Below are positions 24,733 to 39,700 of a DNA stretch of 64,000 nt, one piece after another; the stretch's first letter is position 1; the number at the start of each line of letters is the position of its first letter. The stretch covers positions 6,589,036-6,653,035 of the forward strand of contig CM055191.1 in assembly GCA_029224185.1 (NCBI GenBank). Direction: 5' to 3'. Below the pieces are notes generated by a model. It searched no databases, was not told the DNA's origin, and saw only the letters and a program-made list of their open reading frames with translations. A program made the position numbers and the translations under genes. Origin of the DNA: Karalla daura (taxonomy: Eukaryota > Chordata > Actinopteri > Chaetodontiformes > Leiognathidae).

Positions 24733-27700
24733 CTGTGAGGGAGGCAGAGAGCAGGGGTTAGGGGTCAGCAGTCACTCCAGGACTCATTAACAGCCGCTGA
24801 CTAGCTAGAGCAGCCTCTGCCGTGCTGGTTGTGAGTAAGTGGCTCCATCCACTGCTGTGATACTGCCTCAGTAAGATAAGCCTGTACCGAGACTACTCCA
24901 AAAACAAAACAGTGTTTTTATTCTCAACTACGATTCTAACGCTTCGTTTAACCTCACCTAAGGGGAGCTATTTCAAATTTAGAGCTGGTCTGAACAAAAC
25001 CCAATGTTAAACATGTCAAACTCATATCGAGACATCCTGAGCTCAGGTCGGCTCTGAAGGAACAAAACTCACAGAATAAAGAAAACTAAAGGCAAAGTTT
25101 ATTAAAATATCCCTCTAGTCACAAGTGATGCCTTAACTAACCGTAAACACACCATTCTTAATGCAGTCAAACTATTTAGAAAGAGCCTGAATATAAACAA
25201 TATGTAATACCTAAATTGAATTTAAGTTAATACTTTTTAAGGGCCTCAATTTTCCCAAAATTGAGTTATCGACTTTGAATACTTTTAGAAACCCCGTACC
25301 CCAACATGCTGAACGTGATCATTCAAAATCACATTGAAGGCGTGATGACTGCAGTAAATGCAAACGATTTTAAACATGCTTCAACCCATAAACCTTAACT
25401 GTCTCGTGTACATGCGGGGGAATGTAAAAGCTCTCAAATCAAGTGAGACATTTCATACTCAAATGCAGCAAATGTGCGTAACAAGCTGGTAATTGATGCA
25501 TTGCTGAGCAGTCTGACTGACAGCACCACATGTGGGGAGAAGCGGGGCACATAAAGAAGCTCCGGAGGTTTGCTTTGCACTAAATTGCCCTCCTGTGAAA
25601 TCTCCATGTAACGTTCGATCGGTCTCGCGTATCATTGCAGCCGATCGTAGCCCCAGTCATGAACGTCCCATGGGGTCAGACTCATCCTGAAAAGGAGGCA
25701 GGGTGTTCACACTTTACATGGAGGAAAAGATGAAGGAAGTGGGTGAAATGGGTTTTTTTTCTGAGTGTGAGGGGTGGGGGGGGGTGTCATAGGGCTGGTG
25801 AAGGCGATCTGTTTGCTTTGCATAGTATTTATGACGGCTGGCCTGTCTTCAGCTATCGGGTGGCAGGTGAAACCCAGCAGGGCGGAGGGAGTAGGGTGCT
25901 GCTGACGTCACCGGGGAGGGGGGGGGGGGGGGTCGAGGTGAGGGGTGATACGTTGGTTAATTGCTTTCAGCGTCGGGTTTCTAACCCCTGGCCGCGCCAC
26001 ACTCGTGGATAGCGTCTCCTCATCGCCTCGGGCCATTCTAGGAATTCCTCACTGGGTGCGGGCCCAAGTCTTTGGGGCTGCTGAATAAAAGCTGTCATCA
26101 GTATAGAGATACCCCCACTGCACTGCACTGCACCCTACCCTACGCTATTTCTTCCATATCCCATCTCCACCCCTTTGTGAGTGTAAGTGGAGTCTCCATG
26201 GCACCGTCCCCTCCTCGGGGGGTGCTCAGTCACCCGGGTGTTGACCTGCAAGCTCAGCAGTGTGGGCGCGTCAGGCCTAACTACGGTACCACGCTCTGCG
26301 GTCCGCGCTGGATAGGCCCAGCCTGGCCGGGGCTAAAACTAGATAAGTGTGACTAAGAACACAAGCCTGTTGAAAATGAACCACGGCTCTGTCTGCTGCT
26401 TCTTTTTCTTATTTGGAACAGACATGAAAATAAACCAAAACTGGAACTCTGTTACCCCCGAGTCCAGCCAAATCCTTAAACGTTTCAGTTTAAGGATTTG
26501 GCAAAAATATCTGTCTGGCTGCTAATATTGAGAACACTGTCTGTGTTTTGGTTTTCTCTTTTATTTGAATGATTTGTTTATAAGGCAACTGAACATGCCT
26601 TCCATGAATTTCTCCCCATGGGGATCAACAGAGCCTTATCTTATCACAAACTCTTGACTTTAGCCAAAATTAAACCCTCTCTGAATAGAAGTCATGCCTG
26701 ACAGGCCGCTACTTCACTTTTAACCAAGAACAAGAGACAGGAACAGATTAGACCTCTTCCTGCCTCTTTAGGCTGGCCTGCTACAAGTTCCAAAATCAAT
26801 TTTAGATATCAATTTATGGAGATTATATAGCTTACAATATCTAGGCTTTTTGTTTATTAGTTATCCAGGAAAAGAGCTGATGCTGATAAAAACATAAGAT
26901 GGGAGAGTATCAAATTTAGAACGGGGAGAATGGAAACAAGGGAAAGTGCTTTCTTGGTACGACCGAGGAGGGAAACATTTACAAAACGCAGCACTAAATT
27001 TAACCAGTTAAGACATTTGGTCATTTTTATTTGTAAAACACAAGTGCTACTGCTGCTACCGCTAAATGTAGTTTTAGAGTGACTTGTGTGTTGTTGGGAA
27101 ATGCCTCCGTTAGATTCAAGTGAATTCCTGAAATCCTACCCTTATAAATAAGTACAAGGCAACCAACAGACCTGCATGTAAGTCGTGTTTACATGTCTGA
27201 CTGTGTACGCTTGAACAAACAAGATGCAAACTAAAGGTGAGGTTCCTGAATAGTGGCAGTCTGGACGTTTCCTCCTGTTTCCAGTCTTTATGTTTGCCTT
27301 ATTTTAATCATCTACTGTACAAGCTGTAGTTTCATATTTACTTTACAGATGTGAGACTGGAGTCTGTCAACAACTTTCAGCTTTACAACTGGGCAACCAG
27401 AGCTTTCCTGTTAGGACTTCCCTGTTGTGAAACTCTCACTGCCTGGACCGGCCAAGTTGGTGTGATTCACAGTGTGTTTATCCTTCCATTCTGCTACTAC
27501 CATAATATTTTCATTGTTAATTTTAGCATGTAAGGGTAAACCCTGTGGATGTCCTGTTGTCGTTGTGTACCTGCAACATGCTGGGGCTTCAGGGGGCCCG
27601 CCTTTTTCATGAACGGGTCCTCGCTTTCAAACGTGAGGATGGGCTCAGCGGTCATGCTGCTCTCAGACTTTTCCCGCGCACCGTTGGTGGTGTTGCCGTG

Positions 27701-30700
27701 ATTGGCCAGGTGGATGATGTCTCCGAAGTGAGCCGCGTCCCCTTTGGTGGACAGACCGTTCTCATGTCTCGCAGGCTGGACCCCGTTCACTACCTGGACC
27801 GAGGGGCTGCTGAAGGAGTGAGACACGCGAGGCACAATGTGCTTGTAGTTACGACGAGTGACTCATGCAACAAATGACTCATTCGCTTGCCGTCCAATTA
27901 CGGGAGTCTGTTAAAATCTAGCCCGAGAAACATGTTCAAATACAAGGAGTAAACATTTCAAAAGACCGAATCATTCTCCCGGTACTGCTGCTGTTTACTG
28001 AGGGCCTGAATCTGTGGCTGCTTGTGTTTTCAGTTGAGGTTTAGAGCAACAACAGTCGGCTCCTGGCTCATTTTTCTGGCACAGAAATCTTACACTGTTC
28101 ATGGTGGTCTTGCGTCAGCTCGAGCACAAAGAAACTTTTGGATCGGTGTTAAAAAAAAGGAAAAAAAAAGAGTTTTACCTTTCCTTAACAATGTTTTGTC
28201 CATTTTCTGTCAGGTTGTTGTGCTGCACAGTGACCTCTGGCTTTGGCTGATATTCAGCAGATGCTAGAGGAAATAGAAACAGCCATTTAGCCATTGTAAA
28301 CCATGCACACAAATGTAATCACACACAGCTTTCAACCTACTCGTACAGTAAATGATCAAATACAGGAGGTGACACACAACATTAATCCTGTCAGGGGATC
28401 TAAGTGGTTACACAACACCCCAGAGTGTTGTCCCATGGCTTTTATTCCTGCTCTATGGGGGTTGGATCAGTCAGTATTCTTCCCATGCCTCGACTTCCTA
28501 AACAATGTATGATCTGAATCTAGCACTAGAACTAGAACTTAAGTTGGGACCCAGGTCTCGTACAGTAGCTGGCCCCCAATACATAGGATGGGAGGAATGC
28601 AGAAAATGAATCTCCTTACAGGAATCACTGAGGAAAAACTCACAATCATCCTCTTAGAAAGTATGCCAGGTTTCATTTAGTAGACAGGAAGCCAATGCTA
28701 GATACCCCCCCCACTCGGCTCTGGTTGTGGTTGAGACAACGCTCCACTCTCTTGACTCAAATGCATTCATGCCTTCCAGGCCCCCGACCACATCAGTGAC
28801 TGTGTAATGTCTCCATGCACGAGGCCAGAACAGCCCATCTCCCAGACCACACTCATCCCCTTCACTTAACTCATCTACTGGTCGCAACGTGGAAGCACAG
28901 ACAGATATGCTCTGGAAGTTGTAGTTTTATACACAGAACCGCCTTAACACCATAAAGCCTGCATAACTAGATGCTCCAGGAAGTGTGTATGTGGGTTAGG
29001 CCTGTGCTGCATCACATGCATCCATATATTATGGGTCGAGTCAACATTTAAAGTCTGATAACGACAGCAAGCTGCTGCCATGAGCCCACTCTTCCTCTCT
29101 AAGTCCCGCGGTCCCTCGGTTTGGACTCCTTGCAAGCACACATGGGTCCTATTGAACGGTGAAGAAGAACTCAAACTGCAGCTGTACAGGATATGAGGCA
29201 GAGATACAATCTAGTAACTCGTTTATATTAAATGCTCTGCTGTGAAGCTGGATCACATAGGAAATGAGAACAAAAGTTGAACAAATACCCCTGTTTTCTT
29301 TATTGTAATAAACTGAGGCCTCGGTATATTCTTGTGTAGGAAGCAGGGGGATGAATGGTGCTTGTGTCATCAAATATAGGCCACTAGGTGGGACTCAGCA
29401 GATCAGCAAAGGTATCCACTTGGTTTAAAACCCCTCCACGTACAATGCATTCATCGGAGATCGATTAAGACAATTAGGCTAGATGATTCCTGCAGATTAA
29501 AGGCTTGTAGTAAGTAATGATTTTCTCCCGTGGCCGGAGGGCGTTTGGTAAAAAGCAGCTGAGCTGGGACTCACCTTTGCCGCCGTCTGCCTCTTTGTCA
29601 TTGACGTGTGCGAGTGGGAAGGACTTTGTCTCTTTCTGTGAAGATGGGACATGTGTTCAGTCATATTGAATAAGGAGGTTAGGTAGTTTGGCTTGTTGGT
29701 TCGGTTAAACCTGAAGCACAGATGTACCTTTTCGCCGCCATCCGTCTTGCGTGTCCTCTTCATGATTTCCTCCAGACGCTGAGAAAAGAAAAAGCAGAGT
29801 AAACGTGAGGAAAGGCGACACTTGGCTAAATGTGTTAAGATTCCTCTGCTACCAGTGTCTGTCAAACGCGCCCCTGAGGTCTTGTTGTTCATTATCTCCC
29901 ATCAGGGCTTGTCTCTCATCTACAGCTTGCAGTGAGTGAACGTCCAACTCATCAGTCACACTGAGGCAATTACGTCTATGATAGTGCTGAGGCGGCACTT
30001 GTGTATTCAGCTGGGGCGGCGGCGTAGGATGCCGAACAGTGAACAGTAGGATACAGGAAAGAGGCTCACTGTACGCTGGACTGAAATGCACCACTCTGCC
30101 ATGTGGCCAATTTGTACGAGCAGAAGGAATAAATCAGATAAAAGACGTGACCTTTATCTGAGGACAGCCCTCGCATGAGACAGCGGGACCACGACTGCAG
30201 CTGCCGCTCATAAAACTGAGACGTTTTTCAGGTCCAAGATTATTCACGGGCAGCTCCCACACTCAGGGCTGTGACATCTAGTTTGGCTGCAAACCCCCCC
30301 CACACCCCTCCCCTCAGGACTGAAATAATTTTTCGTCTAATAAGCTGATGTGTCATGTGTCAGGATGCTTTTGACCGAAAGCTTCTTTTTGTTGAGTTGC
30401 TAACAAAAGCTGCTGTGTCAGAACTTCCACTTAGGGTTTGGCTGTACCCACCACCACTCTCGGATGGTCTCAATGCAACAGTGCTGCATTTACAAAATAG
30501 AGTTGGGGGGACAGGACAAGAAGAGTCCTGGCCTTAAAATGACTGGGTCCATCCAACCATTTTCCTCATTTATACCTAACGTCAGTGTCACAGAGGGCCA
30601 CTGACGCCTGTACCCATGCACATAAGACGAAGGCAGGAAAAACACCCTGGTTAAGTTGCCAGTCCATCACAGTCTACTCTATCTATCCATCTATCTATCT

Positions 30701-33700
30701 AAACATGCATGGTTTTAGACTGTGGAAGGAAACATGCAAACTCAAAGGCCCAGGTCCTTTTTTGCTGGGAGGTGACAGTGCTGCTCACCAAACTACTGTG
30801 TTACTGACCATAATATTCGCACATGAGCCAGTAAAGAGGCTCATAAAATTGTCCAAGAAAAAAGAAAATAAGGCCGCTGGCGTTAACGATCTGATTTGTA
30901 CCACTGATCTGCATCTGGGATGCGAGCGCAGAGGTCAGCGGAAAGGATCGCACGCTGACACCAGAAGACCCGACTGGATGACAGATGCCAATGGCGGCCT
31001 TAGACAAAAACAGTCTGTTAGACAGTGTGACAGCCAGGCAGAGGACGCACTGTTCTTGTGGGCTAATTCCAATAAGGAGCCAGGCCTGGCACGCCCCGAT
31101 AAGTGACTGTCACACATGGAGAGAAGATGAGGATGGGGAAAGAAAAGCTCATCTAGCATGAGGAGCCATGAGCTTTCTATGCGTGTGTGTGTGTGTGGGT
31201 GGTATATTTAAGTAGGTGGCCATTGTCGGAGAATACACACACACACGGGCATATCACAGATGACTGGCACAGCAAGGCCTCCATTATTAGTGTTTATATA
31301 TAGTCATGCTCGCCCACAGTCTAAGCCGCGCTAAATCGTGGCATGCAGACAGCCTATCCAGGATAAGCCAAAAACATCATTCATCTTGGTTTCAGGGACT
31401 CAACTTTCAATCCTGCTTTTGTCATGTCAAAAGGCCGACCGCGGAGTGAACAAAACCCTTAATATAAAACCCTCGAATGAGGAAAGAGCTTATTGTAAAA
31501 TCACTACAGAATTAATTAACTGTTAAGAGCTCAGCTGGGACTTTAAGCTTTCAAGCTTTTTCTGATTTAATTTTTTACCGTCTAATGAGACAATGCTTCT
31601 TCTGTTTTGTGTTAAGGAAAAAGCCGTTTCCATTCGAAATGTGTGACCTAAAACTGCCTGAATGAACAATGATGGGGAGACAAATGTCCTGCCCTACCCT
31701 TTTCCTCTCCAGCCTCTCCTGCTCCTCCTTCTGGAAGTGTTTCTCCCTCTCCAGACGCTGCTTCTCCGCCTCCTCCCGGGCTTTAGCTTCAGCCTCTTCT
31801 TTCTGAAACACACACAGGCGAGAATCCAACCACAACTTTAATCCCAGGAGATGGAGGGGAAAAAAAAACTTCAGCCAAAATAACATGCCTTTTACGTAAC
31901 AAGGGTGTGGTTGTGCTTTGCAATTATTGTTTACAGCCACAAAAGGGATATTTTCCTGTACATTGGTGCCAAAAAGATCTATTTTCAACATTTACAGCCT
32001 CATGGGGACCATTCCAGGCAGAATACAATACTCCTGCCTCTGCATAATTACTCTGGATCATGTTTAACCACAGATGCCACTGCTGTGAAAGGCCACAAGG
32101 GGGTGGCAAAGTGTCAGAGCCAGACAGCAGAGCTTTCACAGGGCTGAGAAAAAATTAAATCATGTTCCCATGAATGGAACAAACTGCGGCTAAAAAATCC
32201 TCAGAGCCAATATTTCTCAAATGGTTACTTCACAAATTGAAAAATAAAAACTAGACATTCATGTGGTTTGAGGCACTGAAGATTGAATTCATATTTGATT
32301 CAAGAATGACAATAGGTCCTAGATGCAGAAAATGGATGGATTGGATGTCAATAGGAGACTGACAGAACATGGGTGTGATTTATGGATATGTAAGGATGCA
32401 GGTGCATGGTAGGTGTTGATGATCCAAGTCTGTCTTTTAGGCGTAATCTCTGCAGGTTGTAGCAGTCAGCGTACCTGTTTTTGCAGCCGCAGGTTCTCCT
32501 CCTGCTCGGCTCTAGCTTTCTCCTGCGCCTCCTTCTCTTCCTGGAGGCGCTGGGCTTCATCCCTCCTCCGCTGCTCCTCGGCCATGGCACGCGCCTCCTC
32601 CTCCCGGCGTTGCCGCTCCTCCGCCTCCCTCGCTACTCGCTCTTCTCTCAGGATCCTACAACAGTTGAGGCTGAGGATGAATATTTTCCACAGTACCACG
32701 GGCCAAAATCTTTGAATGTTGTAAACAATTTCAAATTATATTATTGACGGACAATTTCCTTTTCGGTTTACACTATCTCTGCCCCACTGACAATGGAGGG
32801 CATACAGCTAGAAACCCAACCATTTGAGTAAATGGGAACAATTAGAAGTGCGAGTGCCAAAAAGCTATCACTAAGCAGTTTGCCGCAACATGGCCGTATT
32901 CTCTAAATGCTTACACATGCCACAGTCAATGTTGAATGTAGTCTCATCAAGACATGCTCCGATAAAGCATGGAACCCTTCTGTTTGCCTTTACTGATGTT
33001 GTTGCCGGGACAGCTAAATGTCCTCCTGAGATTTGCTTTGCAGGATTAAAGTCAACGGCTGTATTGGCAACCCAGCAAATATGCATTTCAGCAATAGTTC
33101 CTATGACCTCCTGTTCGATCCGTGTGACGGTTCACCAGATGAGGGGAATTATGGGCAATTGTGGGAACACTCAAGAGATGCTTGGGAGCTGCCGTGATTC
33201 AGCACAGACAGATGGGTTCAGAATTTCTCTTTTCTCTTGCCAGTAAAGTGAGTCGAGCGCTCTCGTCTGAGCAGCATCAAAAACCTCTAACCTCTCTTTC
33301 TCCTCCTGTTCGCGGCGCTCCTGCTCCTCCCTCTCCCTCTGCTCCCGGGCCTGGCGGCGTTTCTCCGCCAGGATGCGGGCCGCCTCCTCTGGGTCGTTGG
33401 TGCCCGCCATGGGCTTGGGCGACGCTGCAGTGACAGGTGGAGACGAATGCAGCGGCTCAGGTGAGGGGCAAGCTGCAGGGGCGGCAATGGTGCTGTTTGA
33501 CACATGGGGTGAGGCAGTGCTGGAAGACACCATGACAGAGGGGACCATGGGGGAACCTGAGGGAAGGAGAACCAGTGTCACACAGGAGCTGAAAACACAC
33601 AGGTCTCACATCTCATTACACATGCCCTCAACTGGTGCCCATCCATCGTTATTAATAACGCGTTCAGCTGCGGCATTCTCTCTCATGTGCTCTGTGAAGT

Positions 33701-36700
33701 ATTCCAGCCTGAGCAACTGGAATCCCAAACAGCCGTAGCTTCGACCCTAAGAAGTAGGTAATTACATAATTAAGGCTGATTAGAGCTGCCTCTTAGAGCT
33801 GCGAGTGAGCAGACAGAGACCATGCAGCTGTGTGTGGCTCCCTAAATCCATTCTCTTTGCTTTCACGGCTAATTAGGTCTGATGGTAATCTCTGCCTCTT
33901 GAAAGAAACACAGGCTTCCCAGAGACTTGTTCACATTTTCCATTAGATTGGTTCTACTGGCCAGGCAGAGACCCAGCGAGACAGTCGAGAACTCTTTGGG
34001 AATATTAAGTATGAGTCAGCTGCCGAGGGAATCCAGATGTCCTGCATCGTTAACGTAGCAAAGTTGTGGACATGTGAAACGGCAACAAAACGATTTCTGT
34101 ACAGTATGACATTCTGATAAAAAACTGTTACTGCATGGTTTTCAACTCCTTTTTAAAACTACAGACACCTTTTGGAGAATTATGTTTGCTCAGGGATTTC
34201 AACTGAAGATTGCTTAAGCTTCAACAATGGAAACTACCATCTATCTATCTACCATCGCAACTGTGGAAATACTATTCCCACTTGTCTTCCCTGGTGCTTC
34301 TCAAGAAAAAAGTAGGAGGAGGAAAAAAAAAGAGAAAAAGGGGGTGTCTGAAAACAAGATAAAAACACGAAAGGAAGGAAAATCTACTCTTGATAAGATT
34401 TCTTGAAAGAAGAAGTGAAGTGCTTGATTTAAGATAAAGATAAATTATCTAACGCTTCTTCCAAATCATTTGCAAGGAGACAGTGGAGCTCCAAGTTTCT
34501 TGGACACTCTTCACTGAGCTCTGTCAGTCAACACTGCTCTGTCCTCACTTCTTCCCCTGTCGGGGGTGGCCGGCCTGCGGGGCTCCTTCACTCTTTCGAG
34601 GGGAGCGGGCGAGGAGGTGCGGTGGTCTATCCTGGCGGGGGTCCTCGCTCTTTTGGGCCGAGCTTTGGGGGTCGACGGGCTTCCACGTGTGGATGGAGGC
34701 CTGGGGGAGGCAGCGGGGCTCGGGGAGGCAGTTCTGCCCTTAGGCGTGGCAGGGGAGGCTGGACGCTGCCTGGACAGAGGACTGGGACTGAAAAGGAAAT
34801 ATGAGACTGTTGGTGAAGTCATACAGACAGTAATTAGTTTTAAATTGAGACCGGGGCTCAAGTGTTTATCCAAGATGACCTGAAGAAGCCTGACTTCAGC
34901 ACAAGGCTTGAAAGCAGACAAAGCACTCATTGCATCACCCTTATAGTGCATTATCAGTCCGCATTCCAGCTATGCAACATCCATTATGCTAAAGAAGTTT
35001 TACTGCCCCCTGGCACTGAAAGCGCTGTCCAGCTCTTTTGCCTTTTTTGTTGATTGAGTCAAAAGGACTTTTTTCTCGTCCCGCTCCATCCCTTCTCTGG
35101 TTCATGTCATTTATTTCAGTGGCCTGGGGGACGAGTGAGGAAGTGACCACTCATCCCAGGATTTTTCCATCAATGGCTGGACTTCAGCAGAGCATGAAAT
35201 ATGCAGCCGCTATCATGCAGACGTAAACACAGTCTCTCTGCATAACCCCGGCACTGACCAGAAGCAGGCTGCGGGTCAAGGGGATCTAAGGTTAACCTCC
35301 TGGGCCAGAGGGCTTCAGTGTCCAGATGAAAGTCGGAGGAAGACATTAATATTAATTCAAAACACTATTTTTGGATTTATGGTAACATTTTTGGGGTATC
35401 TTTTAAATTGTATGCCAAATAGCTAAGGGTGTACTTTTCTCTCTATATATAGATATACATACATTAAAATGGCTTTGTATAAGTTAATTTGCTTGTTCAT
35501 GATTTAGTTCAGTGGTAAGGTATAAAAATAATTCCTATGGCTGTGTGAAATAAACTGCAACAATGATTAGATTAAGGAAATGAAAAGGATAAACTGTGTT
35601 TATGTAGACTGTGTTTCTACCTTGGGTCAGGTCTGTGTCTCATGCTGGGTAGAGACTGTCTCTTCTTCAGCACTTTGTCTTTAGCAAGGGCACTTTTCTC
35701 CTTCTCGTTCTCCCGTTCCTTGTCCTTCTTCTCTTTCTTGTTTTTGTCCATCTGTACGACAAGATGATAAAATGGGTCGTGTATTCCAAAAATAACATTC
35801 AGTTGTAATAACAAATGCAGAAACCAGAATCGGGACAAAATATACAGTAGGTTGTCCTACATAAAGTACAGGGGAAGTGGAAGTCTGGTCAGGGGCCATG
35901 TTTCCTCTCCTGGCAACAGTTCAGTCCAACAATATCACCGTTCCATTTTCAGCCAGGTTCAGATGAATGGCAAATTCATTCATGGTACAAAATCAGCTGT
36001 TGTGAATTTCATGGCTGTTCAGCTCCGGTCTTGCTCTGGAAAGCGGCCTGATAGATTCTGCACCTGTTCCAAAACTGTTTCCCCGACTGTGACTGTGGGA
36101 CGCAGTGACCTACGGGGCCACGGCCGGCGCGGCAGGCGGACTTACAGGCGTGGAGCTGCGTCTGTGCTGCCTCTGTGTGATGTCTGGCGTGCTGGACGTC
36201 ACTCTCCAGCGCTCGGAGCAGCGGTGGTGGGGCTGGTGGGCGCACAGCGTGAGCGGACTAGCTGAGGCCGAACGGGGACAGAGAGGAGAGTCTGAGGAGA
36301 GAATGTGTGCATGCAGTTAAGGCTCACGACGAGGCATGCATGGACGGCGAGACGGACGCCCACTGTGAGACAAACATCGAACACGGATGCTGGACTTACG
36401 ACCGTCTTTGCCGTTGTTGAGCACGCTGGCTGCGCTGCGGCTCCTGGCCAGGAAAGACAGCGTTGGCGTCATCAGGCGGTCCACGATGCTGCTCTCCCAC
36501 GGGCTCAGTGCAAGGCTACGGGCTGCAGGTGGGAGAAACACAATGATTAACGTCATTTTCTAGAAACTAGGATAGGATAGGATGGCCACCCAGAACGTAG
36601 TCAAACCTGTATTAGAAGAAGGCAGGCCCATTTAAAATCAATCTCCGGAGAGTTCTCCCTTTCATTGCCCAGACACCGTAATAAAATTAAGCCTGAAGTT

Positions 36701-39700
36701 TACCACCAAAGGAAAATGAGAAAAAAACGTTATATTGGGGGTGTACCAGAGAAGCACAAAACCCCAATAAAACACCTCGGTGCCACCCATTGAGATTACG
36801 GGAGAAAGAAAATGAGATCAGTTAGTGGGTCTACTTTAACCTTGAGCAGTAGTGGTACCACCCAGGAGACAGAGAAACTTATTCGAACAGCTTGTCTAGA
36901 CAGTGAGTCAGTTATTTATAACCACAGCTTTGGGCTCTCGAGCAGAGAAGAAGAGGAGTGGAGACTCATCAGTATTTATTTCGGGGGAATACTCCTTGGG
37001 CCTTGAGGTGTACGATGAGGATGGTGTTAGAGTGAAGCTGCACAGACATGGTGTGGGATTGTGTTTTGGAACAGAGGAGAGAGGGATGCTGCAGAGCTAC
37101 AGTACCTATCTATTTTTTGCGAGCAGCATAGAGGAACGGTACCTGCTCCGGGGGAGTTTTCAGAATACATTATGTGCTGAAAAATGCTGATTCACTGACT
37201 CACTCACCAACTTCACTTTTTTTTTCCAAGCTCGACTCTCTCCTTCTCTGCAGGGAGTACACCGTGACCTGGTTTAAGTACTAACAGCTCTGGTCTGATG
37301 CATGAGGAGAGTTGTAGATTGTAGAGCTGATTGTAATGTGCAGACCACACCCACCTCTGTGTCATCGATCAAGAAAGCATTCAAGATGATACAGGGACAT
37401 CCCGTATACAATGTTACGATGAAAATGAGCACAAAAAGATACAACCGACAACCGTGCAAACACATGGAATGACCACCACAAAATGAACCAACCGAAGGAG
37501 AGTAAAAAGACAACAAAACAAATGTACAAAACCCGGACTGATTAAAATTTGAGCATGCAGAGCATGTCAGACAAGACCCTGACCCCAGTTCTGAAGAACC
37601 CAAATAAAAGACCAACAACAGAGGTTCTGGAGGATGGGAAAAAAAGAGGGTCATCCATCAGGCACAAGAAGAGGGACTAAAATCAGAAAGGGGAAGAACT
37701 GAAGAAACAGAGGACAATGATGGGCGGGCTTGGAGGCGTGGGCGGCGGCGAAGTGATGGACACAGTTACACAGGAGGGGAGGGGCATTCCAGGTGTTGCC
37801 TTACTTCTGCTGGGAGAGTTCCAGAGCGTGGCGGAGGACTTGGACAGTCGCTTGTTTATAACAGTGTCCACGTGTTTGGGCAGGTTGACCGTTGACACAG
37901 AGCATCTGCCTAAGAAGCCAAGAGAGCGCCACACAGATGTTCACACAGGTCACACAGTCAGAGAGGGAGAAGGGGAAACTCCTATGGCCTCACGCAGAAC
38001 GCTCCACTGATGCTCCTACAAACACACTGTATGCCCAGACGCTGTAAAGTCCACCAAAGGAAATGCTTGTGCAGACCTGGTATATAATAACATCTTTACA
38101 GTGCATACCTGCACACCATTCACCATATGCTCTCTTCAGCCGGTTCTGAGGTCCCATAGGTCTATATGCTTTTTAAAATGCAGCACAGAGCAACCATTGG
38201 TATGCCTGTTTCACAATATCACTTCCAAAATTCACAAAAACAAACGCCAACCACATTCAGAAGAAATCTCTGAAGATCAACCCAAATGGTGCACAAAAAA
38301 TGATGCAGGAAACAAAGGATGAAAACAGGCTGCTGGGAACGGACGATTAATTCAAGGTTTATGATCTGAATTAGTGCTTCATGAATCTAAATCTGTAAGG
38401 TCATCAAATCTATAAGTTCATCAAAATGCATTGGCTACGTCTGTGTATATATGCAATCGCATGAATGGTGTTCTTTGCCCACATATTGTCAAACATAACA
38501 CACATATCACAACATATTTCCTACCCCAAGCCCAAAACTATTTTAATTCTGAAAAAGAAAAAACACAATACGATGATTTTGCAAAGGCTATTTGTCATAC
38601 AGTATATGCATTACATTAATGTTCCACATTATCAGTCAAACAAAAGACCGGAAAAGTTGCAAAAATTTCAAAAATCCTCGGCTTCAATGGTGAACACTTC
38701 CTAAACCCAGCTGTGTAAACAGAGAGTTTATTTATGTTGTCTGAGGCATTCCAGCATTTGTGGAATCAGGGATGTAAATGGTGGCTGAACAACAATGAGG
38801 CCCAGTGGCTTATTCTGGAGCGTTTCTTAAACAACATCCCAAATATGCAGCCATTACACTGCAGCCTGTTTACCCTTGTTTACTTCCGTCCTCTGCCAGA
38901 CGGCCGGCTGGTGAGGGAGGAAGGCACAGATTGATTAGAGAGTCAATAATTCCCCCGGCATATGGCAGAGGCGATTACACAACATAAGATGGAACTCTTT
39001 AGATTTACAGCCGCAGGTCTTCGGGATGGTGCAACCATCCATCCAGCTACATAGTCAGCTTATCACCTCTACAGTACAGCATCCCAGTCAATGCAGACTC
39101 TTATCTAATCTGCGTTGCTGAGACATTTATCAATGCGAAGAGTTTCACTAGACTCGATAATGCTGCTTATCAAAAGAGCCATGCTTACTGAGACTGCTGC
39201 TTTAGGGCAGCTGAATCCGTTTACACGTGGTGATCAATATGGAATGATAACGATCAGGGGCTAATGATCTTGAAGGAATGTTGGAGAGGCAAGCGGCCAG
39301 CTGGGGCAGAGCCACAGCAGCTATCACATCAGCGGAGGAGGTGCAGGTGTACTGGTACAGCTAAGGCACAAAATATTGAAATATGATGAAACAAAACCTC
39401 CAGTGCTGCCCAGATCCTGACTGTGCACCTGCCAGCGTCTTATGTAACTCCAACAATGAGTGCAAAACTCGGTGCAGCTGACCCAAAACGCATTCAATTT
39501 CAACTGAACCAGGTGATAAGGTAGATAGAGCAACATTTCAACAATGCACAGCTACGTGTATATCAAAGTAAAAAAAAGAGCAATTTCATAGTTTAAAAAA
39601 AGAAATCAGGCAGAAAGACATGTCCTGCCATTTGCTTTACATTTGCAATTTTTTTCACAGCTTTTTGAAATAGAGATGCCTTTTACATTCACAGAACTTT

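Larger units (their letters stand above)
24733..27570 (-). other. map7d1: map7d1 last intron
   Basis: 2.8-kb intron between exon 17 and the tiny last coding exon. Contains a 15-G run (25918-25932), a 15-bp inverted repeat (26467-26502) and a LINE-type 3' tail (26605-26645). No additional coding exon is needed by phase. Confidence 0.75.

Noticed and set aside
32413..32747. Plus-strand Leu/Ser/Cys-rich ORFs of 88-100 codons
   Set aside because: Antisense shadows of the Glu/Arg-rich map7d1 exon 13; the minus strand has splice sites, phase and family match.
35621..35751. ATG at exon 10 as the start of a short map7d1 form
   Set aside because: An acceptor AG immediately precedes it, the phase continues from exon 9, and the motif is internal in the family.
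36009..36384. 61- to 78-codon ORFs overlapping exon 9
   Set aside because: They are in the wrong frame and run through the splice sites; the spliced frame gives CPRSASASPLT.
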